Below, one piece after another: positions 1 to 8,173 of a stretch of 17,958 nt of DNA. Source of the DNA: Hyphomicrobiales bacterium (lineage in GTDB: Bacteria > Pseudomonadota > Alphaproteobacteria > Rhizobiales > Beijerinckiaceae); contig JAATEW010000304.1 of assembly GCA_015655535.1 (NCBI GenBank), forward strand, positions 1 through 17,958, in the 5' to 3' direction. How positions within the stretch are numbered: position 1 is the first letter of the stretch; every line of letters begins with the position of its first letter. Position numbers and translations under genes: made by a program. Under the pieces are notes generated by a model. It was not told where the DNA came from and did not search any database. It saw nothing but the letters and a program-made list of their open reading frames with translations.

Positions 1-65
1 CAGAATCACTCACGCAGGGAATCAGCAACCGATTCAGCTATCAAGCCTTTTATTGAGTATTCACC

Positions 66-578
66 CTAGTCGCCACGAATCCCGTCGTCGCGCCGTTGGT
101 TGCGGCCATTGCGTCCATTTCCGGAAGGCGACTTTGTTTCTTGATTTTCGAATAGGGTCACGGATGTCGTTCTCTCTTTGAGCGCTAAGGTCACATGCCG
201 CGCCGCGATTTCAGCCACTTTCCAGCCGCTGACGTCATCGCCAATGCGCACCCGCAACACCTTGTCCGCCGATCCGGTTCGCAACACCGCGCATATGTCC
301 TGGTTGTTTTTCATAATGCCGATCAACACCACGCTTGGCGGCGCGGGTGGCGGCGGCGGCGGTGCCTCGACGCGCGGCATCGGTGCCGGCTGCGCGGGCT
401 TGCTGCGGCTTGGCGCGAAGAGCGGCCGTTCGAGAGTAGCCGTAAGGCCAGACAAGACTTGATGCGCCACGGGATTGAGGGAAGCCGGTTCTTCGGCGCG
501 CACAGGCCCGGATGCAAATATCATGGCCGGCCAGAGGCAAAGCACCACGCCTATTCGCCTATAACCACGCCTCTTCAT
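66..578 (-). CDS. gspN: Short GspC/GspN-like T2SS protein (HR-type domain)
   Basis: Last gene of the minus-strand T2SS operon, 170 residues. It has a basic N-terminus and a hydrophobic stretch (about 9-28, ending PVRA before EE) that can act as signal peptide or membrane anchor. Next come a RPLFAPSR motif (51-58), a proline-rich linker (about 61-82) and a small beta-rich domain (about 83-143) with IGDDVSGWKV. This layout resembles the homology region of GspC/PulC and the short GspN proteins of alphaproteobacteria, which connect the inner-membrane platform to the secretin. There is no PDZ or coiled-coil domain. I chose ATG 578 because GGGGAG lies five bases upstream; a start at 629 would overlap gspM and precede the signal sequence. 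The tail is polar and Arg/Asn/Gly-rich. The assignment to the C/N group is fairly safe; the choice between symbols C and N is not. Confidence 0.75.
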   Translation of the reverse strand: MKRRGYRRIGVVLCLWPAMIFASGPVRAEEPASLNPVAHQVLSGLTATLERPLFAPSRSKPAQPAPMPRVEAPPPPPPAPPSVVLIGIMKNNQDICAVLRTGSADKVLRVRIGDDVSGWKVAEIAARHVTLALKERTTSVTLFENQETKSPSGNGRNGRNQRRDDGIRGD

Positions 579-583
579 GCCAG

Positions 584-589
584 CTCCCC
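584..589 (-). promoter_or_regulatory. Ribosome binding site of the GspC/N-like gene
   Basis: GGGGAG on the minus strand, five bases before ATG 578. It decides the start against the longer frame opening at 629 and lies just past the gspM stop codon. Confidence 0.55.
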
Positions 590-600
590 GGGTTGATGAC

Positions 601-1155
601 TCATGGCTGTGTCTGATGCCAGAGCGCACGAAGGTTCAACGTGACTTTCATGGTTGAATCGCTTGACTGATGCTGCGAACTGGTCGGTGGTTGCAGCGTC
701 AGTGAATCGACGAAGACATAGGGCGTGCCCGTCTCAAGCTGATAGAGCAGCGTTTGAAGCGCGCCGTAACGAATATCCAATGTCGCCTGAATGCGGACGT
801 TTTCCGGAGCATCGGCATGATTGGCCTGCTGGGCGCCGGACGAGGCCAGGCTCGCCTGCTGCGCCAGGGCCAATCGGGACAAATAGGCCTCGAACTGCGC
901 GCTCGCGAGCCCCGACGTCGGCGCGTTCAAAAAGGCCGTATCGGGTGCGGCCCCCATTTCTTCATGGGCTTTTGGCTTGGGTCCGGAGCGCTGATGCGCC
1001 GCCTCCAACCGTGCAAGCATATCCTGCGTGTCGGCAAGATCTTGCGCGGCATCGGAGCGCGCCTTCAAAGACAAGGCCGGGACAGTGATCGCGGCCAGCA
1101 CCAGGGCAAGAAGCGCTGCGAGCGATATTGCCTTTTCGCGGTCGAGTTTCAGCAT
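601..1155 (-). CDS. gspM: Type II secretion system protein GspM
   Basis: 184-residue bitopic inner-membrane protein. A short cytoplasmic N-terminus (MLKLDREK) precedes one membrane helix (about 10-29), then a helical segment likely to form a coiled coil (about 31-56) and a C-terminal periplasmic ferredoxin-like domain (about 85-182). In the family, GspM partners GspL in the platform that couples the ATPase to the pseudopilus. The layout matches the shorter GspM type (T2SM_b-like). It starts three bases after the gspL stop codon, as expected for a coupled L-M pair. Sequence conservation in GspM is low, so the call rests on topology, length and position between gspL and the C/N-like gene. Confidence 0.85.
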   Translation of the reverse strand: MLKLDREKAISLAALLALVLAAITVPALSLKARSDAAQDLADTQDMLARLEAAHQRSGPKPKAHEEMGAAPDTAFLNAPTSGLASAQFEAYLSRLALAQQASLASSGAQQANHADAPENVRIQATLDIRYGALQTLLYQLETGTPYVFVDSLTLQPPTSSQHQSSDSTMKVTLNLRALWHQTQP

Positions 1156-1158
1156 GGC

Positions 1159-2220
1159 TCAATCCCCTATGAGGTTTGGATGCTCTTCGAGCCGTGCTTC
1201 GATGTAGAATTTATAAAGCGCATTGTTTTGCCCTTTGGTCGTCGGCGCGAAAAAATGCACCGCCGAGAATTGCCCCGATTGCTCTAGCGCCGCGATCAGC
1301 GAGGGCGCATCGGCGGCCAGACCGATGATGCGCAGAGTGGTATTTTCGAGCTGCAATTCGGTGAGATAGGCGCTGTCGGGCAGCGCCCGCGATAAGGCTT
1401 CGAGAGTCAACACGGCGACGGGCGTGTTCTCTTTCATGGCCCAGGCGCGTTGCGGCGGTTTCAGCAAGGCGATGTCCTGCGGCTTTCGCGATGACTGAGA
1501 CTGGCGCTGCAAAGTCTCCATTTGCGCGGCGACCTCTTCATGCTCGGCCGAAATCGCATTGGTGGAATAGATCGCCCAAAGGCTGATCGCGGCGCTGAGC
1601 AAGACCAGTGCGGCAAGTCCGGCACCGATCATGCGCGGCAGGTCCATTCTATGATAATGCGCGCCCTCCACCGGTCGCGTCCACAAAGCGAGAAGCGGAG
1701 ATTTGCCGCCGGCTTCCGTGCGCACAACGATCTGGGTAGGCGGGAGACCAGTGTCGGCAAGTTCGCGGCAAATCGCATCGATGCTTGCGCGCGGCGCGAT
1801 GGACACGCAGACATTTAACGTTCCGGCATCGGTCGGGTTCGGCCTGGCATCGATCCCATAAACGGCCTGCGCCGGCGGCCAAGGCGACAGGCGTTCGATC
1901 TGGTTGCGGACAATGCCCGGCAGAAATTCCTGCGCTTGAGCGGGCACCGTCAGACGACGCGTGACGACTTTCTCGGCCGCGATCTCGAAGACGATCTGAT
2001 GATTGCGCAAGGCCTCCGCCATGCTGCCCGGCATCTGGCTTCCCATCGCGACCTTGCCGAGGACGGTGCCATCGGCCGCGTCCGGGCGCCGGACCGTAAA
2101 ACATCCGTCCTCTTGCGTCACGACCACCGATTTGCGCGCCAGCGCCGATGCGTGCCATTCCTCGATGAATCCGGCGAGGATCGCGATCCATCTGATGAAA
2201 ATGGCTTTGATCTGCTCCAT
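1159..2220 (-). CDS. gspL: Type II secretion system protein GspL (PilN-like C-terminal part)
   Basis: 353 residues. The cytoplasmic part (1-190) has an actin-like/PilM-type character, including a stretch around 99-114 (FLPGIVRNQIERLSPWPP) typical of GspL-like proteins. A single membrane helix spans about 198-218, followed by a coiled-coil segment (about 224-245) and a PilN-like periplasmic domain (about 262-345). In the T2SS, GspL recruits the ATPase GspE to the inner membrane and pairs with GspM. The ATG follows a 62-base spacer after gspK, the largest gap in an otherwise tightly packed operon. It ends three bases before gspM. The N-terminal domain is shorter than in enterobacterial GspL, as often in alphaproteobacteria. 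Confidence 0.88.
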   Translation of the reverse strand: MEQIKAIFIRWIAILAGFIEEWHASALARKSVVVTQEDGCFTVRRPDAADGTVLGKVAMGSQMPGSMAEALRNHQIVFEIAAEKVVTRRLTVPAQAQEFLPGIVRNQIERLSPWPPAQAVYGIDARPNPTDAGTLNVCVSIAPRASIDAICRELADTGLPPTQIVVRTEAGGKSPLLALWTRPVEGAHYHRMDLPRMIGAGLAALVLLSAAISLWAIYSTNAISAEHEEVAAQMETLQRQSQSSRKPQDIALLKPPQRAWAMKENTPVAVLTLEALSRALPDSAYLTELQLENTTLRIIGLAADAPSLIAALEQSGQFSAVHFFAPTTKGQNNALYKFYIEARLEEHPNLIGD

Positions 2221-2282
2221 CGCCGCGCCTACCTATCGGCCAAGAGCGCATTGACGCGCGTCGCGCGCGCCAGAGGTGTCCA

Positions 2283-3182
2283 TTACAAGACGCGATAGGG
2301 CAGCTTGTCATGCGGCAGGACGACGATGACGGCGCGGGCCGCGACCGTATAGCCATCGAGGAGCCGCGCGATGAGTTCGATCCGGGCTACCGGACGCGCA
2401 CCGGTCTTGACGTAATTTTTGGCAGGCCCCAGCATTTGCGTGAGTTGGTCGCCTGCCGCGGGAGCGCGCTCGCGCGCGCCGATGAAGCTCGAGACTTGCG
2501 CGGGTGTGACATTGGGCAGGGCGCCGAGCACATCGGCCGGAGCGGTCATGGCATTCACCTTATCGTCGCCATAGACCGTGATCAGCGGGGAGATCGCGTC
2601 AAGATAATCGGACTCCATGCCGGGAACCTGCACGAGCTGGCGGATATCGGTGAAGGATCGAAAGCCATCGTCCTTTTTGGTATCCGTATTCGCGATACCT
2701 GCCGGTGGGGCGGCGGGAGCGGCGGCGCCCGGTCCCGCATTGGGCAATTGGCCCGCGCCGCCCGGTTGCGCGGCCGTATCGGCCTGCCGCCAGGCGTCGA
2801 CCGCCTTGGCAATGGGCGCAGCCTTGTCGCCCGCGCCTGCTGCATGCAGCAGCGAGGCCAGAACCTCGACGGGCGCATTATTGACATCGATCAGGCCCTG
2901 TTCGTCGCTGAGGCGAATCCGCACCGAGCCGGTCGACAGCGAGAAAGCCGTCTGCTGTTCGTTCAATGGATGCTTGTCGTCAAATTTGGCCAAGAGTCCG
3001 CCGGAGACTTCGAGCCCGGCATGCAGCAGCGCCTCGGCGCGGGCCCGGTCGCTGTCCAATGCGAGAATGCCCGCGAATCCGCGAAACGTCGTCGACGCGG
3101 CCATGGCGAGCGCCGAGATCAAGGCGATCGTCCACAGGACGGTGACGAGAACAACTCCGCTGCGGGGATCACGACCGCCCAT
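2283..3182 (-). CDS. gspK: Minor pseudopilin GspK
   Basis: 299 residues, the tip pseudopilin of the T2SS. The prepilin signal is MGGRDPRSG cut before VVLVTVLW; GspK characteristically lacks the Glu at +5 that other pseudopilins have, as seen here. The hydrophobic helix (about 10-30) is followed by the large GspK head domain, with the conserved SDEQGLIDVNNA stretch (about 92-103) and a helix-hairpin-like region later. A flexible Gly/Pro/Ala-rich insertion lies at about 139-163. In the family, GspK caps the pseudopilus with GspI and GspJ. I chose ATG 3182, two bases after the gspJ stop codon, because it places the cleavage site nine residues in. The upstream extension of the frame lies inside gspJ and adds no signal features. 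Confidence 0.92.
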   Translation of the reverse strand: MGGRDPRSGVVLVTVLWTIALISALAMAASTTFRGFAGILALDSDRARAEALLHAGLEVSGGLLAKFDDKHPLNEQQTAFSLSTGSVRIRLSDEQGLIDVNNAPVEVLASLLHAAGAGDKAAPIAKAVDAWRQADTAAQPGGAGQLPNAGPGAAAPAAPPAGIANTDTKKDDGFRSFTDIRQLVQVPGMESDYLDAISPLITVYGDDKVNAMTAPADVLGALPNVTPAQVSSFIGARERAPAAGDQLTQMLGPAKNYVKTGARPVARIELIARLLDGYTVAARAVIVVLPHDKLPYRVL

Positions 3183-3184
3183 TG

Positions 3185-3940
3185 TCAGTTCCCCGCTGGG
3201 GTTGCGGGAGTCTTTGGTCCCGGATTGGCATTCGCGGCGGCGAAGGAGAGACAGTCCATCTCGCCTCCGGTACATGCCGCCGGCGCATCGGCCCCGACCG
3301 GAAATTCCGCTCCGGCGAGAAGCGTATTGCCGCTCACACTGTCTTGCACATTCAAGCGCACGGCACGCGGAAGACCTTTTTCTCCGGTCCAGTCATTGCG
3401 CCAAGCCAGACTCCCATCGGTCGCTCGCTCGGAAAAGCTGAAGGAGATATCGTATCTTCCCTTCAGCAAGATCACGGCATCGCTCGTCTGCGCATCGGTC
3501 AGACGCATGCGGGGGCCGGACCATGGAGTTCGTCGCCGTACCAATTGCGTGAAGCCGTCGCCTATCTCGACGGTGAGGTTGACGACTTCCTCGCCTTGTG
3601 GCCCCGCTGCTTTGCCGCCCCCGGTGATGAATATGATTTTCGCGCCTGCGTCATCGCCGGCTGGCGATCCCAAAAAGGCGGTGGAAAGGCCGGTTCCATT
3701 TTTCTGCTGGACGAAGCGAGCGGCACCGAAGTCGCGCGTGAGACTATCGACGGCGAGAGCCAGCTGTTCGCTCTTATCGACGGTGCGCGTTCCGCGGTCG
3801 AAGAAGAACACGCTTTGATGGATAAGTGCGCCGGTCGACAGGATGATTACCGACGCGATCGCAAGGGCGGCGAGCGTCTCGATCAAGGTGAAACCGGCGC
3901 GGTTTCCGTTTTGGGTTGCTGTTTGACTTGTGCGTGCCAT
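3185..3940 (-). CDS. gspJ: Minor pseudopilin GspJ
   Basis: 251 residues. The class III signal is NRAG (cleavage after G16) before FTLIETLAALAI, with the conserved Glu at +5 of the mature protein (E21), followed by a hydrophobic helix to about residue 40. The rest is a beta-rich head domain (about 60-220) typical of GspJ, ending in a Pro/Ala/Gly-rich tail. GspJ forms the tip complex with GspI and GspK. ATG 3940 is one base after the gspI stop codon and puts the signal peptide at normal length; the longer open frame upstream only overlaps gspI. The CTGGEMDC segment near the C-terminus holds two cysteines that could form a disulfide (inference). Confidence 0.92.
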   Translation of the reverse strand: MARTSQTATQNGNRAGFTLIETLAALAIASVIILSTGALIHQSVFFFDRGTRTVDKSEQLALAVDSLTRDFGAARFVQQKNGTGLSTAFLGSPAGDDAGAKIIFITGGGKAAGPQGEEVVNLTVEIGDGFTQLVRRRTPWSGPRMRLTDAQTSDAVILLKGRYDISFSFSERATDGSLAWRNDWTGEKGLPRAVRLNVQDSVSGNTLLAGAEFPVGADAPAACTGGEMDCLSFAAANANPGPKTPATPAGN

Positions 3941-3941
3941 T

Positions 3942-4421
3942 TTAATTGAGCTGCCCAAGCTGCAGAGTTTGCGCCGTAACGCTCTGATGGTCACCCCAAA
4001 AGACATGCGCGGTGATCCGGAAAAGTCTCCAGTTGATCTCGCCTGCCTTGAGTGCCGGTGGCGCGGCGTCATCGTCGTCGGGTGCGAACGAGGCGACGTC
4101 GAGACGCCACCGCAGGCCGGCGGTTTCTCCGCGGTGCGGACCCACTTCCGGATTGGTGCGATCGAAACCCGTCTCAAGCAATGAGCGTAGAAGAAGCTCG
4201 GCTTTGATCTGGCCGTCGCCTTGTATGAGGATGCGCTGGCTTTGAAACATGAACGGCCCGAGCGCGGCGGCGAAGGCAAGGAGCAATGCCAGGGCGACAA
4301 GCGCCTCGATGAGCGTAAAACCGGCGCGCGAGTCGGCGCCAGCTTTTCCGGCTTTTGGATACGGCGCTTCAATGCGTCTCGACGGAGACACCGCCGGTGT
4401 ACCAATTGACATGGACCTCAT
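3942..4421 (-). CDS. gspI: Minor pseudopilin GspI
   Basis: 159 residues from ATG 4421. The leader is unusually long, about 34 residues, ending DSRAG before FTLIEALVALALLL; Glu +5 is present. A short head domain follows, ending LQLGQLN. In the T2SS, GspI nucleates the tip complex with GspJ and GspK. The start is uncertain: ATG 4421 has AGGGG six bases upstream, while ATG 4412 and GTG 4391 in the same frame would shorten the leader. All three lie inside the 3' end of gspH, so translation is probably coupled to it. The next gene, gspJ, begins one base after the stop codon. The assignment rests on the prepilin motif, head size and order H-I-J-K. Confidence 0.88.
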   Translation of the reverse strand: MRSMSIGTPAVSPSRRIEAPYPKAGKAGADSRAGFTLIEALVALALLLAFAAALGPFMFQSQRILIQGDGQIKAELLLRSLLETGFDRTNPEVGPHRGETAGLRWRLDVASFAPDDDDAAPPALKAGEINWRLFRITAHVFWGDHQSVTAQTLQLGQLN

Positions 4422-4821
4422 ATTCCGCCCCTTCGCGGGAAAATCTGAGTGCGCCGCCGGATGAGGCGCCATCGGCATGAAAGGCGGCAACGGCGAGGCG
4501 CCCCGACCACACGGCGTCGGCGCCGAGAATATTCACCGTCACATCGCGCGGTATGATGACTCTGTCGCCGCTGTCGCCGACCAGGATCCGCTGTTCGCCG
4601 TCGAGCGAGACGTGCCTGTCCGTTCTGGTCAGAATGGCGCCCAGGCGCTCGCGGCGCAGCAGAGCAACCGTGTTCATGGTGACTGCCTTCAGACGAGCCC
4701 GGCCGGTTCCCGGGATGAACATGACGGCGAGGGAGGCGACCATGGCGATGATCATCATCACCGCCATCATCTCGATCAGCGTGAAGCCGGCCTTTGGGCC
4801 CCTCGCGTCAGCGCTGGGCAT
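4369..4821 (-). CDS. gspH: Minor pseudopilin GspH
   Basis: 150 residues. The leader of 12 residues ends KAG before FTLIEMMAVMMIIAM, with Glu +5 (E17) and a Met-rich hydrophobic helix to about residue 35. The head domain is small and beta-rich (about 55-150), of GspH/FimT type. GspH links the main GspG pseudopilus filament to the I-J-K tip. The ATG lies within the last 14 bases of gspG, and its own 3' end overlaps gspI, so these genes are translationally packed. Length and order agree with other T2SS clusters. Confidence 0.9.
   Translation of the reverse strand: MPSADARGPKAGFTLIEMMAVMMIIAMVASLAVMFIPGTGRARLKAVTMNTVALLRRERLGAILTRTDRHVSLDGEQRILVGDSGDRVIIPRDVTVNILGADAVWSGRLAVAAFHADGASSGGALRFSREGAEYEVHVNWYTGGVSVETH
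4428..4432 (-). promoter_or_regulatory. Ribosome binding site proposed for gspI
   Basis: AGGGG on the minus strand six bases before ATG 4421, inside gspH. It is the only good Shine-Dalgarno match near the three possible gspI starts. Confidence 0.4.
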
Positions 4822-5272
4822 TGGTGGTCGCCGAGGCGGTGTTCATACCGCCGCCGCGGCCGTCGGGTCCGAGCGATGTGATGACGTAGGGCGGGATATG
4901 GTCGCCTGCCAAATGATATTGATAAGGATGGCCCCAGGGATCGAGCGGAATGCGGCCGCCTTTGACATAGGGCCCGTTCCAGATTTCGACGCCGGTCGGC
5001 CGCTCTACGAGTGCGGTGAGGCCTTCCGAATCCACCGGATAGCGGCCAACATCGACGTAGAAAAGATCGAGCGCCGAACTGAAGCTTTCGATCTGCAACC
5101 TGGCGGTCTTGATGCGCGACTCGCCGAGATAGGAGAGCACGCGCGGTCCGACGAGGCCGAGGATCAGACTGATGATCGTCAAGACCACGAGCATTTCGAT
5201 CAGCGTATAGCCAGGGCTCGCAGACTTGAACAGGCGGACAGCGCGTGGCGAAAGGCTTTGACTGACGATCAT
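4808..5272 (-). CDS. gspG: Major pseudopilin GspG
   Basis: 154 residues. The leader (1-21) ends SASPG before YTLIEMLVVLTIISLILG: the +1 residue is Tyr instead of the commoner Phe, and Glu +5 is E26. The head has the GspG signature: NGPYV, then DPWGHPYQY and SLGPDG (about 105-141), whose acidic and polar residues bind calcium in the family. GspG polymerises into the pseudopilus that pushes substrates through the secretin. Its ATG overlaps the gspF stop codon in an ATGA, so it is coupled to gspF. The leader is longer than the usual six to ten residues. Identification is secure from motif, length and position. Confidence 0.95.
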   Translation of the reverse strand: MIVSQSLSPRAVRLFKSASPGYTLIEMLVVLTIISLILGLVGPRVLSYLGESRIKTARLQIESFSSALDLFYVDVGRYPVDSEGLTALVERPTGVEIWNGPYVKGGRIPLDPWGHPYQYHLAGDHIPPYVITSLGPDGRGGGMNTASATTNAQR

Positions 5273-6495
5273 AACGCAAGCTCCGTGATGCTGAGGAGTG
5301 CACTCATTATAGAAACGATCAAGGTACCGACGATGAGACTGACGCCGATGATGGTCGCCGGTCCGATGATGCCCATGAGACGGTCGATGCCGATGCTCAG
5401 GCGATGCTCGTAGAAATGCGCGGCATGTTTGGCGATGGAAGCGAGGTCACCCGTCTCGTCACCGACGCGCAACATGCGCACCGCGAGCGGCGGCAGAAGA
5501 TCGGTGCCATTGAGAGCGTCGGCAAAGCGGCGGCCATGACGGACTTGTTCATGCACGTCGTCGATTGCCGCGACGAATTGTGGTCCTGTCACGACATCGC
5601 GCAGGATTTTCAAGGTGGCAGGCAAGGGCACGCCGTTTTCGACGAGCAGGCCGAGCGTACCGATGATGCGGGCGGTACGCCGGTCCCGCATCGGTCCGGC
5701 GACGCCAGGAATCTTCTCGATCGCGGCGAAGATGCGCGCGCGCGTTTCGCGCCGCCGCAGAACGAACCAGCTTCCAAGCGCGATCGCGAGCCACGAGCCG
5801 AAGAAGACTTGGAGATTGGCCCGCAGCCAGGTGGAGGCCGTGAGCACGAAAGCGGCGCCGCCATTCAACTTATTGCCGAGATCCTTGAACACGGGCTCGA
5901 ACTGCGGAACGACGAAGATCAGGAAGAAAAACAGGATAAGCATCGCCGTGACAATGAGAAACAAGGGATAGCGGATTGCCGAATTGAATCGTTCCGTGAG
6001 GAGTTCCTGCCGGGCGCGATCCTCGACGATGGCGTTCAAAACGGCCTCGAGTTTTCCTGAAGCCTCGCCCGCGCGAACCATGGCAATATACGCAGGTTCG
6101 ATGATGGTCGGATGACGCTCCAATGTCTCGGCGAAACTGTCGCCCGCCGTGATCATCGAGCGCAGGCTATTGGCGAACCACACGAGTGATTTGTTGGAAT
6201 CCTCGCCAAGCGTCTGCAGCGCCGCCTCAAGCGTCAGTCCGGCACCGATAAGCAAGGCCAATTGGCGCAGGAAGAGCGTGACGTCGTGTTTTTTTGGCTT
6301 TTTTTCCGCGGTTCCCGCGCTTTTGCCGAGAAATCCGCTCTTTGCCGCGAGTTCGGCTTCGATCAGCAAATGGCCAAGATATTCGACCCGGTTGACAACC
6401 TCCGCGCGCGACGGCGCGTCGACTTCGCCTGCGACGATTTCGCCAGATGATGTCATAGCGCGGAACCGGAACTGCGGCATCGTTTGGAGACTCAC
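5269..6495 (-). CDS. gspF: Inner-membrane platform protein GspF
   Basis: 408 residues with two T2SSF/PilC-like cytoplasmic domains (about 75-195 and 275-395) and three membrane helices (about 178-200, 232-252 and 375-400). An N-terminal part (QFRFRAMTSSGEIVAGEV) is typical of GspF. Each repeat carries the family pattern: LLIGAGLTLEAAL near 89 and LLVENGVPLPATL near 290. GspF anchors pseudopilus assembly and is rotated or moved by the GspE ATPase. The start is GTG 6495, four bases after the gspE stop codon; an in-frame ATG at 6480 is an alternative. It overlaps gspG at the 3' end. Confidence 0.95.
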   Translation of the reverse strand: MSLQTMPQFRFRAMTSSGEIVAGEVDAPSRAEVVNRVEYLGHLLIEAELAAKSGFLGKSAGTAEKKPKKHDVTLFLRQLALLIGAGLTLEAALQTLGEDSNKSLVWFANSLRSMITAGDSFAETLERHPTIIEPAYIAMVRAGEASGKLEAVLNAIVEDRARQELLTERFNSAIRYPLFLIVTAMLILFFFLIFVVPQFEPVFKDLGNKLNGGAAFVLTASTWLRANLQVFFGSWLAIALGSWFVLRRRETRARIFAAIEKIPGVAGPMRDRRTARIIGTLGLLVENGVPLPATLKILRDVVTGPQFVAAIDDVHEQVRHGRRFADALNGTDLLPPLAVRMLRVGDETGDLASIAKHAAHFYEHRLSIGIDRLMGIIGPATIIGVSLIVGTLIVSIMSALLSITELAL

Positions 6496-6499
6496 CGTA

Positions 6500-8173
6500 T
6501 TAGAGGCTCATTGTCACGCGGAACACTTCATCGATCGTGGTCTGACCCATACGGCATTTGGCGATACCATCTTCGGCCATGGTCGTCATGCCTTCCCGCC
6601 GCGCCACTTTTTCAAGGTCCGCGGCATCGGTCTTCGGCCCGATGGCATTCCTAATCGCAGCGGAGACTTCGATCACTTCGAACACGCCCTGGCGTCCGCG
6701 AAATCCGGTAAATCCACACCACTCGCAGCCCTTCGGGTGATAGACGACATCGCCTTCGCAAAATCCCAAAGCCTCGTAGCGTTGGTCCTGTGCCAAATCC
6801 TGCAAGGTCAGCCCGTGCGATTGCTTGCAATCGGGACAGAGCGTGCGCACGAGACGCTGGCCGACCAAAAGCTTGACGGAAGATGCGAGCAGAAAGCTCT
6901 CGATCCCCATATCGATCAGACGGGTGATCGCACCGGCCGCCGTATTGGTGTGAAGAGTCGTCAGGACAAGATGGCCGGTGAGCGCCGCATGGACGCCCAT
7001 ATGGGCGGTCTCGGCGTCGCGCATCTCGCCGACCATGATGACGTCCGGGTCCTGACGCAAAAACGAGCGCAGGGCCGAAGCGAAAGTCAAACCGATGGTC
7101 GGATGGACTTGGGTCTGGTTGACGCCGGGGATTTGATATTCGACCGGATCTTCGACCGTTAGGATCTTGCGTGTCGGTTTGTTCAGTTCGGTCAGCGCGC
7201 CGGCAAGCGTCGTCGTCTTGCCGGAGCCTGTCGGACCTGTGACGATGATCATGCCGAAGGGAAGCTGCAAGGCTGAATGTAAAATCCCTTCATCGCGCGG
7301 CAGAAGCCCGATCTGGTTCAAGCCGACGACGCCGGAACCTTTGCGCAGCAGACGGATGACCGCGCTTTCGCCATGCTGCGTCGGCATGGTCGCGACACGC
7401 AAATCAATCTCGGCGCCCGCGACCGTGATATGGGTCCGGCCGTCCTGCGGCAGACGCCGCTCGGTGATGTTCAAGCCCGCCATGATTTTGAGGCGCGACA
7501 ACAGGCCCTTCGCCATGCTCATCGGCGGTGCAGGCACGGCTTTCAAAAGCCCGTCGACACGCAGGCGCACCTGCAGGGCGCCGCCGAAGGGCTCGATATG
7601 TAAATCCGTCGCGCGCTGATCGACGGTGAGCCGCAAAAGATCATCGAGCGCGCGCACGACGGGCGCGCCTCGGGCGAGATCGCGCAGGTCGTCAAGATCA
7701 TCGGAGCTTGCCGCACTGGCTTCAGCCGGCGCCGCCGCGGAGGCGGTGGCCTCCTGTGTAGTGGCCAGCGCCGCTTCGAGGTCTTCCCCCGTCGCAACGG
7801 CGATCATCACTTTTTGTCCGAGCGCGATTTCGACGGCGCGGACCGTCTCGTCCTCGATGGGCGCCGCGATGGCGAGCATCAAGCACCCGTCGGTATCCGC
7901 GTAAGGAAAAAGCCGTCCGTCCTTCAGGAAGCGCGGCGAAAGCTCGGCGCCGGCAAAACGATCTCCAACGAGATCGGCACGCTGGACGCGGCGGCATGCA
8001 TAGAAAGCGGCAAGTTCGTCGGCGAAAGCCGTTGGCGTCAATTTGGTGAGACCGATCCAGTCGGCATCGCCATTCGCGTCGGACCGCCGTGCGCCAAGGC
8101 GGCTTTCGAAAGCCTGCCGGTCACGCAAAATGCCCTTGCTCGCAAGGTGATCGATGAAATCGCTTTGTAACAC
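6500..8173 (-). CDS. gspE: Type II secretion ATPase GspE
   Basis: 557 residues from GTG 8173. An N-terminal GspE/PilB-type domain (about 1-135) precedes an Ala-rich linker (about 140-158) and the ATPase core. Walker A is GPTGSGKTTT (313-322). The Walker B segment reads VIMVGEMRD (378-386), with Met where Ile is usual. The His-box-like stretch TTLHTNTAAGAITRL follows. A tetracysteine zinc motif is present as CPDC (446-449) and CEWC (483-486), which separates GspE from PilT-type retraction ATPases. It hydrolyses ATP on the cytoplasmic face, bound through GspL, to drive pseudopilus assembly. A TTG at 8245 would add 24 residues with no family character, so I prefer 8173; neither start has a strong ribosome binding site. 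It is the first gene of the minus-strand T2SS operon. Confidence 0.93.
   Translation of the reverse strand: MLQSDFIDHLASKGILRDRQAFESRLGARRSDANGDADWIGLTKLTPTAFADELAAFYACRRVQRADLVGDRFAGAELSPRFLKDGRLFPYADTDGCLMLAIAAPIEDETVRAVEIALGQKVMIAVATGEDLEAALATTQEATASAAAPAEASAASSDDLDDLRDLARGAPVVRALDDLLRLTVDQRATDLHIEPFGGALQVRLRVDGLLKAVPAPPMSMAKGLLSRLKIMAGLNITERRLPQDGRTHITVAGAEIDLRVATMPTQHGESAVIRLLRKGSGVVGLNQIGLLPRDEGILHSALQLPFGMIIVTGPTGSGKTTTLAGALTELNKPTRKILTVEDPVEYQIPGVNQTQVHPTIGLTFASALRSFLRQDPDVIMVGEMRDAETAHMGVHAALTGHLVLTTLHTNTAAGAITRLIDMGIESFLLASSVKLLVGQRLVRTLCPDCKQSHGLTLQDLAQDQRYEALGFCEGDVVYHPKGCEWCGFTGFRGRQGVFEVIEVSAAIRNAIGPKTDAADLEKVARREGMTTMAEDGIAKCRMGQTTIDEVFRVTMSL

Noticed and set aside
19..35. GAATC/GATTC hairpin after the last T2SS gene as a terminator
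   Set aside because: The stem is only five base pairs, with no T-tract on the minus-strand transcript.
2253..2262. GACGCGCGTC palindrome between gspK and gspL as an operator
   Set aside because: It is short and made of CG-rich words common in this genome; there is no second copy or promoter nearby.
2310..3818. Long plus-strand open frame of about 500 codons opposite gspK and gspJ
   Set aside because: Its translation is Arg/Gly/Ala-rich with no domain or hydrophobic pattern. The opposite strand encodes clear pseudopilins, so it is a GC-bias shadow.
6149..7162. Plus-strand open frame of 337 codons opposite gspF and gspE
   Set aside because: It lies entirely antisense to conserved GspF and GspE motifs and shows no family features.
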